From: Desulfovibrio sp. TomC
Lineage (GTDB): Bacteria; Desulfobacterota; Desulfovibrionia; Desulfovibrionales; Desulfovibrionaceae
Length of the DNA: 64,000 bases
Assembly: GCF_000801335.2 (NCBI RefSeq)
Contig: NZ_JSEH01000019.1
Coordinates: forward strand, 45,362-109,361
Reading direction: 5' to 3'
The notes beneath the pieces were generated by a model. It was not told where the DNA came from, did not search any database, and saw only the letters and a program-made list of their open reading frames with translations. How positions within the stretch are numbered: the stretch's first letter is position 1; each line of letters opens with the position of its first letter. Positions 44,592 through 53,663 of the stretch are shown here, in pieces. Both the position numbers and the translations under genes were made by a program.

Positions 44592-44724
44592 GTCAATCTC
44601 CTGTTGTTTGCAGTGGGATCATTGCTTCCAATGACCCCACTGTAGCCCAGGAGTGGGAGGCGAGGAGGCCCCGATTTTAGGCCCTGGTGGATCCTTTTTG
44701 GGGGGGGCTTGATCTCGAAAATGG

Positions 44725-46200
44725 TTAATGGTTGGACCGTTTTTTCTTTTTGTAGTTGGCAATCCACCGTCCAATGGATTTCTTCGAAACACGGCTATAC
44801 CCGTAGTCGTTAGCGACTTGTGACAAGAAGTCTTTGTGCAATTCGCGGTCAAGCTTTAAATATTCCAAAGTAAGCATGTCTATGTGCTGTAGAGAAATCT
44901 TAACAAAATGTTCTGAATTTGCATTATAATAATCACGCATCCGCTTTCTTCTGTCTTGACTGCATGTGGAAAGCTTTTGAGCTGAATAACGTCGTGAGTC
45001 AAATTCAGGGCGAATTTTCCCAATCATGACGTTGTAGAGCAAAGCGGCCTCTTCTTCTGCTTTGGGGAGGATTGTATCCATTCTCATTGGGAGTTTTTCT
45101 TCAATAATTGTATTGTATTCTTTGTAGATATCGACGGTTTGCTGTCCAAGTTCTTGAAACTTGTCGGAGTGGGTCTCGATCCCTATCACGCTTAGCCGGC
45201 CTACTAGCGCATTAAATTTACAGAGTTGTTCGGTGAAAATGGTATCTGACAATATCGATTCCCACCAAGCAGTGAGCCTCAATACACCTGCAGGCTGCAG
45301 TTCTCGTGGTTCAATGATAAATCTATTCCAGTGGTATAGAATTTTGGAACATTTTGCTTTGATCTTTTCTTCAAGAATCATGAGAGCCTGAACAGTCTTG
45401 AGCTTTATCAATTCCTGAGAATCACATGAAAATTTGGCCAGAATATTGATAGAACCTGTGTTGATGAAATTGATTACGGTCGTGTAGCCAGAGTCTTCGG
45501 CGCTTGCGGGAACAATATTGTATGATGCTCTGTCTCTTCCAATGAAGATGTTGCCAAGAAAATCAGAGAGAACATCCTTGTCCTTGGCTTTGATGACATT
45601 GACGCCATCCACTTCATGTTCTTCTAGGTCAATAAAGATCGTATAATAAAAACAGACAAAACGAATAAATTCGTAGGCGAAGACCATGTCGTATGACTGT
45701 GTTTTAATTTGCTTGATTTCTTCAATGATGGTCTCTTGTGATGGAATTTCAAAGTAGTTGTCTGGATTTGATTCGAATGTGCCGCACAGTTGGTTCAGAA
45801 GAATAATATATTCGCTAATAAGGAGAAGGAATTCCGCAGGAGCTGAATTGCGAACAGGAAAAGCAGACGGGTTAAGCAAAAACAAAACTTTCTGTAGCTG
45901 AAGGGTGCAATAGTCGTAGAAGTTATCAATATTATTTTCTTTGTCTTTAAAGATAGCCTCCGCAACCAAGTCTTTGCCCATAATGGAGATGAGCTTGGAG
46001 CAGATTTCAAATGGGAACTTCGCCATGAGTTCCATAGTGTTTGCGTGTGAAATTCTCCCAACCTCTGTGTCGGTGACGCCATGGGCGGGGACTCGGTCAG
46101 AACCAAGGAGAATCGCTGCTGTCATTGAACGGTCTTTGGAGAAGGAAAAGCGCGCGAAACCCAGGTTCAAATCCGAGGTGGACTGTGCGTCTGCAGGCAT
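44725..46200 (-). CDS. Protein of unknown family (491 residues) with C-terminal HTH-like segment
   Basis: I do not recognise this protein. It is acidic, Ile/Phe-rich and largely helical, with few Gly. The C-terminal 90 residues are basic: 'CSQDRRKRMRDYYNANSEHF' followed by 'LSQVANDYGYSRVSKKSIGRWIANYKKKKR', which reads like a helix-turn-helix or DNA-binding tail. Base composition is the most AT-rich of the island genes and, unlike its two neighbours, it uses TTA, CTA and TCA codons, so it may have a different origin. It lies 133 bp upstream of the helicase-like gene and divergent from the ParB-methyltransferase gene. A DNA-binding partner of the helicase is an inference. Confidence 0.7.
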   Translation of the reverse strand: MPADAQSTSDLNLGFARFSFSKDRSMTAAILLGSDRVPAHGVTDTEVGRISHANTMELMAKFPFEICSKLISIMGKDLVAEAIFKDKENNIDNFYDYCTLQLQKVLFLLNPSAFPVRNSAPAEFLLLISEYIILLNQLCGTFESNPDNYFEIPSQETIIEEIKQIKTQSYDMVFAYEFIRFVCFYYTIFIDLEEHEVDGVNVIKAKDKDVLSDFLGNIFIGRDRASYNIVPASAEDSGYTTVINFINTGSINILAKFSCDSQELIKLKTVQALMILEEKIKAKCSKILYHWNRFIIEPRELQPAGVLRLTAWWESILSDTIFTEQLCKFNALVGRLSVIGIETHSDKFQELGQQTVDIYKEYNTIIEEKLPMRMDTILPKAEEEAALLYNVMIGKIRPEFDSRRYSAQKLSTCSQDRRKRMRDYYNANSEHFVKISLQHIDMLTLEYLKLDRELHKDFLSQVANDYGYSRVSKKSIGRWIANYKKKKRSNH

Positions 46201-46427
46201 AAGTGAATTCCTCCTGGCGACATGTTTGATCGAGGGGCCTTACCACGGGCCAAAAGGCTTGCAAATGGCAAAATGGTTTCGGCGTAGGCCCGCGATAGTC
46301 GTATGTATCTTGTTTTGCAGTAATTTTTTCAAAGGATCCGTGGGCTAGTTTTCGTTGATCCCCATTGAGGACCCCATCCCGCCTAGCATTGGCTCCAGCT
46401 TGAACGCAAAAGCAAAGGAGCCAAGAC
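46201..46427. promoter_or_regulatory. Divergent promoter region
   Basis: This 227-bp gap separates the minus-strand 491-residue gene from the plus-strand ParB-methyltransferase gene and must hold both promoters. A good AAAGGAG site (about 46410-46416) precedes the methyltransferase ATG, and a GAGGA site (complement of about 46208-46212) precedes the other gene. AT-rich tracts around 46300-46340 are candidate -10 regions, but I cannot assign boxes firmly. Confidence 0.45.
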
Positions 46428-48017
46428 ATGAACACCATCACTTTCATTGCTACGGCGAACATTGTTCCCAACTCTGGTTATTCTCGCGCTGTTATGGATC
46501 AGGACTTGATTGAATTTATCCGCAATAGCATTCGCCAGAACAACGGTCTTAAGCCTGGGAATGCTCTCAAGGTCCGCCAGATTCCCAATAACACCTTTGA
46601 AATTATTGATGGCCATATTCGTTTTGAGGCCGCCAAGCAGGAAAATATCGATGAACTTCCTTGCATTGTTGTGGAAATGGACGACGACGAAGCCTACATG
46701 GCCTTGATCCACGAGAACAAGTGCCAGGAGATGACTGCCTTGGACATCGGTATTCATGCTCTGGGATTCGAGGCGCGTGCGGGTGGCCGGGGCAACAAGA
46801 GCGACCTCACGCTTTACGCCGAAAAGATCCGTAAGCACCCCCAGAACGTCCGTTTGTACCGTGATGGTGCCAAGGTGTACAAGCGCATTGAGGCTGAACT
46901 GACCTACGAGGATAAAATGAAGCTTCGCAGCAAGGCCACTGTTTTGTGTGACTTTAAGAATCTTAATGATCGGTCTTGGTTGGGTTTGTCCAAGATCGTG
47001 GTCAACGGTAAGTATGGCACCCCCGATCTGAAGAAGGGAATCCGTCTCGTGAAGAAGGTCATGGAGATGGATAACGGTGATGAATGGATCGACGCCTTTT
47101 TGCCCTATGAAAAGATTATTAAGCTTTCTATGTTGAAGCATACGAGTTTTCACATCATTGCTCCTGTTTTTTATGAGCTTAATCGCCTTAAGCAGTTCTA
47201 TGAAAACAATCCTGGAGCTGGTAATATTAATGAACTTTACGATTGGCTTGCCGAGCATGGCCTTGAAACTGACCAGAATGGCGTTGAACGGCTTAAATTT
47301 CGGAACATTGTCAAATACTGTAATTCTATCATGAACGTGAACAACAAGGAGATGGCTTCGTGGGTCGAAGGCGATTGCCTCGAACACATCCATGAAATTC
47401 CTGATGGTTCTGTGGCTCTTCTGCTGACTGATCCTCCCTATGGTTGTACGTACCGTTCCATTTCTGACAGGACTAACCGGACCATCGCCAACGACAATCC
47501 CGAGGATGCGACCCGTATTCTTAAAGAAAGCCTTGAGCAGCTCTACCCCAAGATGAAGGATGATTCGTATATCGTTGTGTTTAGTGGCGACAAGATGCTG
47601 GCGGACTTCATTAACGTTATCAAGACGGCTGGCTACCATTACGAGGGAGTGGCTATTTGGAAGAAGTCCCAGCACACGCAAGGGTCTCTTATCTGCGGCC
47701 TTCGCCCCATCACCGAGAAAATTATTTATGCCACCAAGGGGAAGCCTGTCCTGTATAATGCTATCAATGACCACTTCGAGTATCCCAACGCTAAGAACGA
47801 GTTCCACCAGACCGAAAAGCCGGCGGGTCTCCTTCGGGAGTTGATTGGGGCCATGACTGTTCCCGGGGACAGCGTCGTTGACTGCTTCGCTGGTTCCGGC
47901 TCCACGGTGGTCCAGGCCAAGGCGATGGGGCGCAATTGGTGGGGCTGTGTCCTTGACTCCGATGACTACCAGAACGGGTACATGCGCCTGAATGAGGAAC
48001 TGCCTGAAGCTGCTTAA
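46428..48017 (+). CDS. ParB-domain / DNA adenine-type methyltransferase fusion
   Basis: A 529-residue protein. Residues 15-105 form a ParB/Srx-type domain: 'FEIIDGHIRFEAAKQENID' and 'CIVVEMDDDEAYMALIHENK'. Residues 300-527 form a DNA methyltransferase with catalytic motif IV DPPYG at residue 335 and the SAM motif I-like DCFAGSGST at residue 485. Motif IV before motif I is the permuted beta-class order of N6-adenine or N4-cytosine enzymes. Such fusions are common on phages and integrative elements, where they methylate element DNA. No cognate restriction endonuclease is adjacent. Like the helicase-like gene it contains no TTA, CTA or TCA codon. Confidence 0.88.
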   Translation: MNTITFIATANIVPNSGYSRAVMDQDLIEFIRNSIRQNNGLKPGNALKVRQIPNNTFEIIDGHIRFEAAKQENIDELPCIVVEMDDDEAYMALIHENKCQEMTALDIGIHALGFEARAGGRGNKSDLTLYAEKIRKHPQNVRLYRDGAKVYKRIEAELTYEDKMKLRSKATVLCDFKNLNDRSWLGLSKIVVNGKYGTPDLKKGIRLVKKVMEMDNGDEWIDAFLPYEKIIKLSMLKHTSFHIIAPVFYELNRLKQFYENNPGAGNINELYDWLAEHGLETDQNGVERLKFRNIVKYCNSIMNVNNKEMASWVEGDCLEHIHEIPDGSVALLLTDPPYGCTYRSISDRTNRTIANDNPEDATRILKESLEQLYPKMKDDSYIVVFSGDKMLADFINVIKTAGYHYEGVAIWKKSQHTQGSLICGLRPITEKIIYATKGKPVLYNAINDHFEYPNAKNEFHQTEKPAGLLRELIGAMTVPGDSVVDCFAGSGSTVVQAKAMGRNWWGCVLDSDDYQNGYMRLNEELPEAA

Positions 48018-48174
48018 CATACTTACTTGGTATTGAATGGTCTGGATTGGTTGGAAAATTTTGGTCCAACATCGTCCTCCCCTTGATAGGGTGCGTGTTT
48101 CCGAGTAATCCTAAGAAATGGTATCCCAAGAGTCGCTTGTCATCCGGGTATGGCCGTAGGGACCGATACAACGT

Positions 48175-48217
48175 CAAAATGCCGGCTTTCCTCTCTGAAT
48201 GAGGAACCGGCATTTTG
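48175..48217. terminator. Strong hairpin, probable terminator
   Basis: Left arm CAAAATGCCGG-ct-TTCCTC and right arm GAGGAACCGGCATTTTG pair over 17 bp with one 2-nt bulge and a 7-nt loop. It lies 158 bp after the methyltransferase stop. The stem itself ends in an A/T tract on each side, so it can act in both directions. Confidence 0.75.
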
Positions 48218-48290
48218 GCGTTCCCATTGGTGAAGTGATGAAGAGAGGGGCGTTGGCCTGCCCTTCCCCTGCCAACCCAAGGAGAAGCTG

Positions 48291-48674
48291 ATGCTGCCGC
48301 GAAGAGCCGTTAAAACGTTCCTGTTGGCTATCCTGCTGCTGGTCGGAATGTCCGCGTCGGCAATTGCCCACGAAAATGGCGACAACGACAACTACCGGCT
48401 CTACGATGAAAAAGGGCGGTATCAGGGCAGGGTCCAAGACGATAAGATGTACGACGCCCGTGGTCGGTACGAGGGACGTTTGAAGGAAAGCTCGGATGGG
48501 AAGACTGTCCGAATTTACGACAACAAAGGCAACTATCAAGGGCGCGTCAATAACGACAAGATTTACGATTCTAAAGGGACTTATGAAGGTCGTGTGAAAG
48601 AAAGTGACAAAGGCGACTCTTATAAAATTTATGATAATAAAGGCAGCTACAAGGGTCGAGCAAAGAAGTATTAA
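48291..48674 (+). CDS. Exported tandem-repeat protein (YD-x-KG-x-Y-x-GR repeats)
   Basis: A 127-residue protein with a signal peptide (basic LPRRAVKTFLLAILLLVGMSASAIAHE, cleavage near residue 27) and an AAGGAG ribosome site. The rest consists of five copies of a 16-25 residue unit with core 'YDxKGxYxGR' (for example IYDNKGNYQGRV and IYDSKGTYEGRV), separated by 'KESSDGKTVR'-like linkers. These are probable beta-hairpin repeats, MORN-like in look. The copies become more AT-rich toward the 3' end. It is probably periplasmic or secreted; a role in the island is unknown. It is isolated between the methyltransferase and BREX. Confidence 0.7.
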   Translation: MLPRRAVKTFLLAILLLVGMSASAIAHENGDNDNYRLYDEKGRYQGRVQDDKMYDARGRYEGRLKESSDGKTVRIYDNKGNYQGRVNNDKIYDSKGTYEGRVKESDKGDSYKIYDNKGSYKGRAKKY

Positions 48675-48868
48675 TCCGGCCAGCGAGGCTATTTTTATAG
48701 TAAACGATTATAAGGCAATTTCTTACAATATTGCCTCGGCAACGAAACGATGTCTAGATGGATTGTAGATATGTCTTTGTTTGTTTTTATGGCCAAGGCC
48801 TAGCGGCTAGAGGTAGAGTTTTGCGCAGGGCTAAATAAGAATATTTTTAGGAGCATAAGTAATAGTTG

Positions 48869-49489
48869 ATGGCTAAGAAGTGTGACGATAAATATCGCAT
48901 GTCGTTTACAGTTATTGGGCTATTGCATGCCGAGTCATTGTTTGTTGCAGAAAAGTATTTAATTTTAAAGGACTGGAATTCTGTTGGAGATTTAGTTGTT
49001 GCGAACAATTTACTACAAGCCAGAACGCTGAGTACTCTCAAGCGAATTTGCCGAGAAGTCGTCTCTCGGCTTAAAACGTTAAGCCTTGGTGAACTAGAAT
49101 TTTTGATTGATGCTAGCCACCAAGATCAAGCCTATCTCCTCTGGATTGCTGTTTGCCGTCGGTACAGATTTGTCGCTGATTTTGCAACAGAGGTGCTTCG
49201 AGAGCGGTACATCTCTCTAAAAAGTGATTTGACACACGAAGACTTTGATTCGTTCTTCAACCGCAAATCCGAATGGCATTTGGAACTTGATGAGATCACT
49301 CCGGCGACACGAAACAAATTGCGGCAGATCCTGTTTAGGATGCTTCGTGAAGCCAATCTCTTGACGACCAATAATATCATACACGCAGCCATGCTCAGCC
49401 CAAGACTGTTGGAGCTGATCTGTCAAGGCAGACGCAGGGACGTTATGTGCTTCCCTGTATTTGAATCAGAACTGAAAGGGATGTCGTAG
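48869..49489 (+). CDS. brxA: BREX protein BrxA (DUF1819)
   Basis: A 206-residue, Leu/Arg-rich helical protein of the BrxA family. 'FTVIGLLHAESLFVAEKYLILKDW' at the N-terminus and a late 'LLTTNNIIHAAMLSPRLLELI' are recognisable. BrxA is a small DNA-binding protein of type I BREX. The ATG at 48869 is chosen; a TTG directly before it is the alternative. AGGAG lies 15 nt upstream. Its stop overlaps the brxB GTG by one base. It is the first gene of the BREX operon; the 190 bp upstream is AT-rich non-coding DNA and probably holds the promoter. No BrxR-type WYL regulator precedes it in the window. Confidence 0.88.
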   Translation: MAKKCDDKYRMSFTVIGLLHAESLFVAEKYLILKDWNSVGDLVVANNLLQARTLSTLKRICREVVSRLKTLSLGELEFLIDASHQDQAYLLWIAVCRRYRFVADFATEVLRERYISLKSDLTHEDFDSFFNRKSEWHLELDEITPATRNKLRQILFRMLREANLLTTNNIIHAAMLSPRLLELICQGRRRDVMCFPVFESELKGMS

Positions 49490-50100
49490 TGACAGTACAT
49501 GTAGCCATAATGTCGATGCAGGACCGATTTCAGCATCTCTTTGCAGTGATCTCGGGCCAGCGATTTCTCAATAAGCAAGGTCTCGGTAACGAGGTTCCGT
49601 TCTTTATCTGTCCTTTCAGGCCGGAAGAATCTGTCGAAATGGAGCGGCTCCAACGTCAGCTGGTCAATCGCCTTGAGCAGGCCGGAGTTCGGATTCTGGA
49701 GATCAATCTGTATGACCTTTCGATACAAATCCTCAAAGATCGCGACATCTGGAATCAGATTGTCGAGATGGAGGATTCTGTCTCCAAAGAACAGCTCAAA
49801 GAGTTGTTGCAAGGCGTACTGGACCCTGAAGCTCATCTTATTCCGGCCATAGCAAACAAGATGGCCAGTGCCGATTTCGAGGTTCTTTTTATGTCCGGTG
49901 TGGGCGAGGTATTCCCCTACATCCGTTCGCACAATGTTTTGAACAATTTGCAGAGCACGGCGAAAGAAAAGCCTACCGTCATGTTTTTCCCTGGAGCCTA
50001 CACCCACTCCCTGGAATCCGGGGCATCGCTTGATCTCTTCGGAAGGCTGCATGACGACAAGTACTACCGAGCATTTAACATCTTTCACTGTGAAGCATAA
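49489..50100 (+). CDS. brxB: BREX protein BrxB (DUF1788)
   Basis: A 203-residue protein of the DUF1788/BrxB family. It starts with GTG overlapping the brxA stop (TAGTG). Conserved-looking stretches are 'FFICPFRPEESVEMERLQRQL' near residue 35 and the C-terminal 'FEVLFMSGVGEVFPYIRSHN', 'VMFFPGAYTHS' and 'YYRAFNIF'. BrxB is a core component of type I BREX, small and without known enzymatic motif. It lies 14 bp upstream of brxC. Confidence 0.9.
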   Translation: MTVHVAIMSMQDRFQHLFAVISGQRFLNKQGLGNEVPFFICPFRPEESVEMERLQRQLVNRLEQAGVRILEINLYDLSIQILKDRDIWNQIVEMEDSVSKEQLKELLQGVLDPEAHLIPAIANKMASADFEVLFMSGVGEVFPYIRSHNVLNNLQSTAKEKPTVMFFPGAYTHSLESGASLDLFGRLHDDKYYRAFNIFHCEA

Positions 50101-50114
50101 CCGAGGAAAGTGTA

Positions 50115-53100
50115 ATGACTCTTAAGAGCATTTTTGACAAACCGGTTGACCGCCCAATCGAAGGGGTCATCAAAGCTGACGATGAAGCCAGCCTTCGCCT
50201 CGAGATAGAAGAATACGTACTGACCAACGAAGTCGAGAAGCGGCTTGAGTCGTTTCTGGATGCTTACAATAATTATGAAGGTGCCAATGGCGTTTGGGTT
50301 TCCGGCTTCTTCGGGTCCGGTAAGTCCCATCTGCTGAAGATGCTGGCACTCTTGCTCGAGAACCGCCAGATTGACGGGGCCGCGACTCTTGACCTGTTCC
50401 AGCCCAAGTGTGGCGTCAACGAAATCCTGCGCGGTGATCTCAAGCGAGCTGTCGCCATCCCGTCGAAAAGCATTCTGTTCAACATCGACCAGAAAGCCGA
50501 TGTGATCAGCAAAACCCAGTTCGATGCGCTCCTCGCAGTTTTCGTCAAAGTTTTTGACGAAATGTGTGGTTACTACGGCAAGCAGGGGCACATCGCCCAG
50601 TTTGAACGCGACCTCGACAGCCGTGACCTGTATGGACAGTTCAAATTGGCCTATGAATCCACATCGGGCAGAGCATGGCAAAAGGGCCGCGAGCAGGCCC
50701 TGCTCGAATCGAAAAACATTGCCAAGGCCTATGCCCAGGTGGCCGGTGGTGACGAGGCATCCGCCATGGGGATACTCGATAAATATCGCAGCCAATACCG
50801 TGTTTCCATCGAAGACTTTGCTGAACAGGTGCATGCGTATATCAAGCGACAATCCCCCGAATTCCGTCTGAACTTTTTTGCCGATGAGGTTGGTCAGTAC
50901 ATCGCCGAGAACGTCAAACTGATGACGAACCTCCAGACCATCGCCGAAAGCCTAGCAACTAAATGCCGAGGCAGGGCATGGATCATCGTAACAGCCCAGG
51001 AAGACATGGGAACGATTGTCGGCGAGATGGGCAAACAGCAAGGCAACGACTTCTCGAAGATTCAGGCGCGGTTCGCTAACCGCATGAAGCTGACCAGCGC
51101 CGATGTGGCGGAAGTCATCCAAAAGCGTCTGCTCATGAAAACCGAAGAAGGCGTTCGTCTTCTGTCGGACATTTATCACGCGCAGTCCAATAATTTTAAG
51201 ACCCTGTTCGATTTTGCAGACGGTTCGCAGACCTACCGGAATTATCAGGATCGGGAGCACTTCATTCACAGCTATCCGTTCATTCCGTACCAGTTCGCCC
51301 TGTTCCAGTCAGCCATTCAGAATCTTTCGCAGCATAATGCTTTCGAGGGCAAGCACAGTTCGGTGGGCGAGCGCTCCATGCTGGGTGTGTTCCAGCAGGT
51401 GGCGATCCAAATCGGGGGGCATGAAATCGGTCAGCTTGCGACCTTCGACCTAATGTTCGAAGGCATTCGCACCGCACTGAAATCCAATATCCAGCGAGCC
51501 ATCATTCAGGCGGAAAAACATCTTGTTGGGCCTTTCGCTATTAGGCTGCTGAAGACGCTCTTCCTGGTCAAGTACGTCAAGGAGTTTAAGCCGACCGTTC
51601 GTAACTTGTGCGTCTTGATGCTTGACGGCTTCAATCAAGATCTGCCTGCGCTAAGAAAACGTGTCGAAGAAGCCCTCAGCCTCCTGGAACAGCAGACCTA
51701 TGTGCAGCGAAATGGCGAGTTCTACGAGTACCTGACCGACGAGGAAAAAGACGTCGAGCAGGAAATCAAGAACACGGAAGTGGAGTCGTCAGACGTTGCC
51801 GCCGAGCTTGAGAAAATCGTTTTCGACCACGTTATCAAACATCGGAAGATCCGCTACGACGAGAATGGCCAGGACTACCCGTTTTCCAGAAAGCTCGATG
51901 ATCGGCTACACGGGAGGGAATACGAGCTTGCCATCCATGTCATCAGCCCGTTCCATGAAAATTCCGAAAATGAGTCCATTTTGCGAATGCAAAGTATGGG
52001 TCGTGATGATATGCTTGTCCTTATGCCTGTGGATGAACGCCTCATTCGCGACATCCTCATGTACAAAAGGACGGAAAAATACATTCGACAAAACATTTCT
52101 ATCACGCAACAGGAGGCGGTGAAACACATCCTGACCGATAAAGGATTCCAGAACAGAGAACGGTACGCCGAGTTAGAACAGCGCGTTCGAGCACTTATGG
52201 AGAATTCTAAGCTGGTAGTTGCTGGGACAGACATTGAAGTTGGGTCAGCTGATGCACAGAAAAGATTAGTACGCGGATTTCATGAGCTCATTTCCCGTGC
52301 CTATCCGAACCTTCGGATGCTGCGCAGCATCACCTACACCGAAAATGACATCGCCAAATGCCTTAAGCATTCGCAGCAGGGTTTGGTCGGCAACGACGCC
52401 ACCTCCCTGGCCGAGTCCGAGCAGGAGCTCTTGGCGTTCATTCAGAGCAACAACCGGGGCGGCGTGCGTACCACTTTGAAGAACTTGCTGGAGAAATTCG
52501 AGCACAAGCCCTACGGCTGGAACTATGCCGCCGTGCTTTGCACTCTGGCCAAACTGTGCGCTCGCGGCAAGGTCGAGGTGCGCGCCGACGGCAACCTGCT
52601 TGAAGAAGACGAGCTGGAACGGGCGCTGCGCAATACCCATGGCCATGGCAATGTAGTGCTGGAACCCCAGGTCGAATTTACTGCGTCTCAGGTCCGCGCC
52701 CTCAAGGAGTTCTTTGAAGACTTCTTCGACGCTCTGCCCCGCGCCAGTGAGGCGAAGGCGCTCGGTAGGGAAACCGGCGCAGCGCTCCACGATCTCACGC
52801 ATCAGCTCACCCCGCTAGCGGCCCAGGCTTCCTATTATCCGTTCCTGAATGCACTGACACCGGTGCTTGAGAAGCTCAAGGATCTGTCCGTCAAGCCCTA
52901 TACCTGGTACCTGACCGAACTCTCTCGCCAGGAAGACGCGCTGCTCGATATGAAGGAAAGCGTCATCGATCCTGTCCGGAAGTTCATGAGCGGCCCACAG
53001 AAAGGCATCTTCGATAACGCCCGCAACTTTGTTCAAACCCAGGAGCCCAACTTCGCCTACATCGAAGACGACGAGACCGCTCAGGTGGTTGCCAGCTTGA

Positions 53101-53663
53101 CCGATTCGGAATGCTTCAAGGGCAACCGCATGCAGCAGGTGAAGACGCAAGTCGAAACTCTGCAGGAGAAGGTCGCTGCCCAGATCGAGGCTGAGATTGC
53201 CAAAGCCAAGGAGACGGTCGCCGCTCTTAAAGGACGTATTTGTGGCATGGGTGAGTTCAGCTCATTGACCGACGAACAGCAGAAGCAGATCACCTGTCCG
53301 TTCAGCGAATTCAACGCGACCATTGAACGGCAGAAGCTGATTGCCGTTATCCGCGACACCCTGCGCCGATTTGAGGAAAGCGAGTACCAGCGCCTGCTTT
53401 CGCAGATGACATCCTGGGCGCAAACGGCACCAACACCCGAGCCTGCGCCGGAGCCAGACGGAAGCGCCACGAAGGATGAAGGTGCGGAACCAACGCCACC
53501 GGCCAAGCCAGAACCGCACATCGAGTATGTGCTCAGCCGCACACTTAAGGTCACATTCGACAAAGCTTGGCTGGCCGACGCGACTGATGTGGAACGCTAC
53601 CTGGAATCCATGCGAGAATCTCTACTGGAAGAGATCCGCAAAGGAAAAAGGATTCAAATATGA
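50115..53663 (+). CDS. brxC: BREX ATPase BrxC (PglY-like)
   Basis: An 1182-residue protein of the expected size for BrxC. Walker A is GFFGSGKS at residues 64-71, preceded by the typical N-terminus 'KSIFDKPVDRPIEGVIKADD'. A long helical C-terminal half follows with Glu/Lys coiled-coil stretches (about residues 1000-1100) and a Pro/Glu-rich linker (EPAPEPDGSATKDEGAEPTP). BrxC is essential for BREX methylation and defence and forms complexes with PglX and PglZ. Its stop overlaps the start of the inserted ATPase gene by 4 bp, so that gene is translated with it. Confidence 0.93.
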   Translation: MTLKSIFDKPVDRPIEGVIKADDEASLRLEIEEYVLTNEVEKRLESFLDAYNNYEGANGVWVSGFFGSGKSHLLKMLALLLENRQIDGAATLDLFQPKCGVNEILRGDLKRAVAIPSKSILFNIDQKADVISKTQFDALLAVFVKVFDEMCGYYGKQGHIAQFERDLDSRDLYGQFKLAYESTSGRAWQKGREQALLESKNIAKAYAQVAGGDEASAMGILDKYRSQYRVSIEDFAEQVHAYIKRQSPEFRLNFFADEVGQYIAENVKLMTNLQTIAESLATKCRGRAWIIVTAQEDMGTIVGEMGKQQGNDFSKIQARFANRMKLTSADVAEVIQKRLLMKTEEGVRLLSDIYHAQSNNFKTLFDFADGSQTYRNYQDREHFIHSYPFIPYQFALFQSAIQNLSQHNAFEGKHSSVGERSMLGVFQQVAIQIGGHEIGQLATFDLMFEGIRTALKSNIQRAIIQAEKHLVGPFAIRLLKTLFLVKYVKEFKPTVRNLCVLMLDGFNQDLPALRKRVEEALSLLEQQTYVQRNGEFYEYLTDEEKDVEQEIKNTEVESSDVAAELEKIVFDHVIKHRKIRYDENGQDYPFSRKLDDRLHGREYELAIHVISPFHENSENESILRMQSMGRDDMLVLMPVDERLIRDILMYKRTEKYIRQNISITQQEAVKHILTDKGFQNRERYAELEQRVRALMENSKLVVAGTDIEVGSADAQKRLVRGFHELISRAYPNLRMLRSITYTENDIAKCLKHSQQGLVGNDATSLAESEQELLAFIQSNNRGGVRTTLKNLLEKFEHKPYGWNYAAVLCTLAKLCARGKVEVRADGNLLEEDELERALRNTHGHGNVVLEPQVEFTASQVRALKEFFEDFFDALPRASEAKALGRETGAALHDLTHQLTPLAAQASYYPFLNALTPVLEKLKDLSVKPYTWYLTELSRQEDALLDMKESVIDPVRKFMSGPQKGIFDNARNFVQTQEPNFAYIEDDETAQVVASLTDSECFKGNRMQQVKTQVETLQEKVAAQIEAEIAKAKETVAALKGRICGMGEFSSLTDEQQKQITCPFSEFNATIERQKLIAVIRDTLRRFEESEYQRLLSQMTSWAQTAPTPEPAPEPDGSATKDEGAEPTPPAKPEPHIEYVLSRTLKVTFDKAWLADATDVERYLESMRESLLEEIRKGKRIQI

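Noticed and set aside
42654..44645. Plus-strand frame of 663 codons opposite the helicase-like gene
   Set aside because: The minus strand has Walker A and B and a DUF927 pattern, a start with context and a terminator; the plus frame has no motif. Its openness comes from the absence of TTA, CTA and TCA codons.
46383..48020. Minus-strand frame of 545 codons opposite the ParB-methyltransferase
   Set aside because: The plus strand has DPPYG, FAGSGST and ParB motifs; the antisense frame reads as unstructured.
48291..48674. CRISPR-like or DNA direct-repeat array
   Set aside because: The periodicity is in the protein; DNA copies are diverged, contiguous and in frame, with no spacers. No CRISPR array was seen anywhere in the window.
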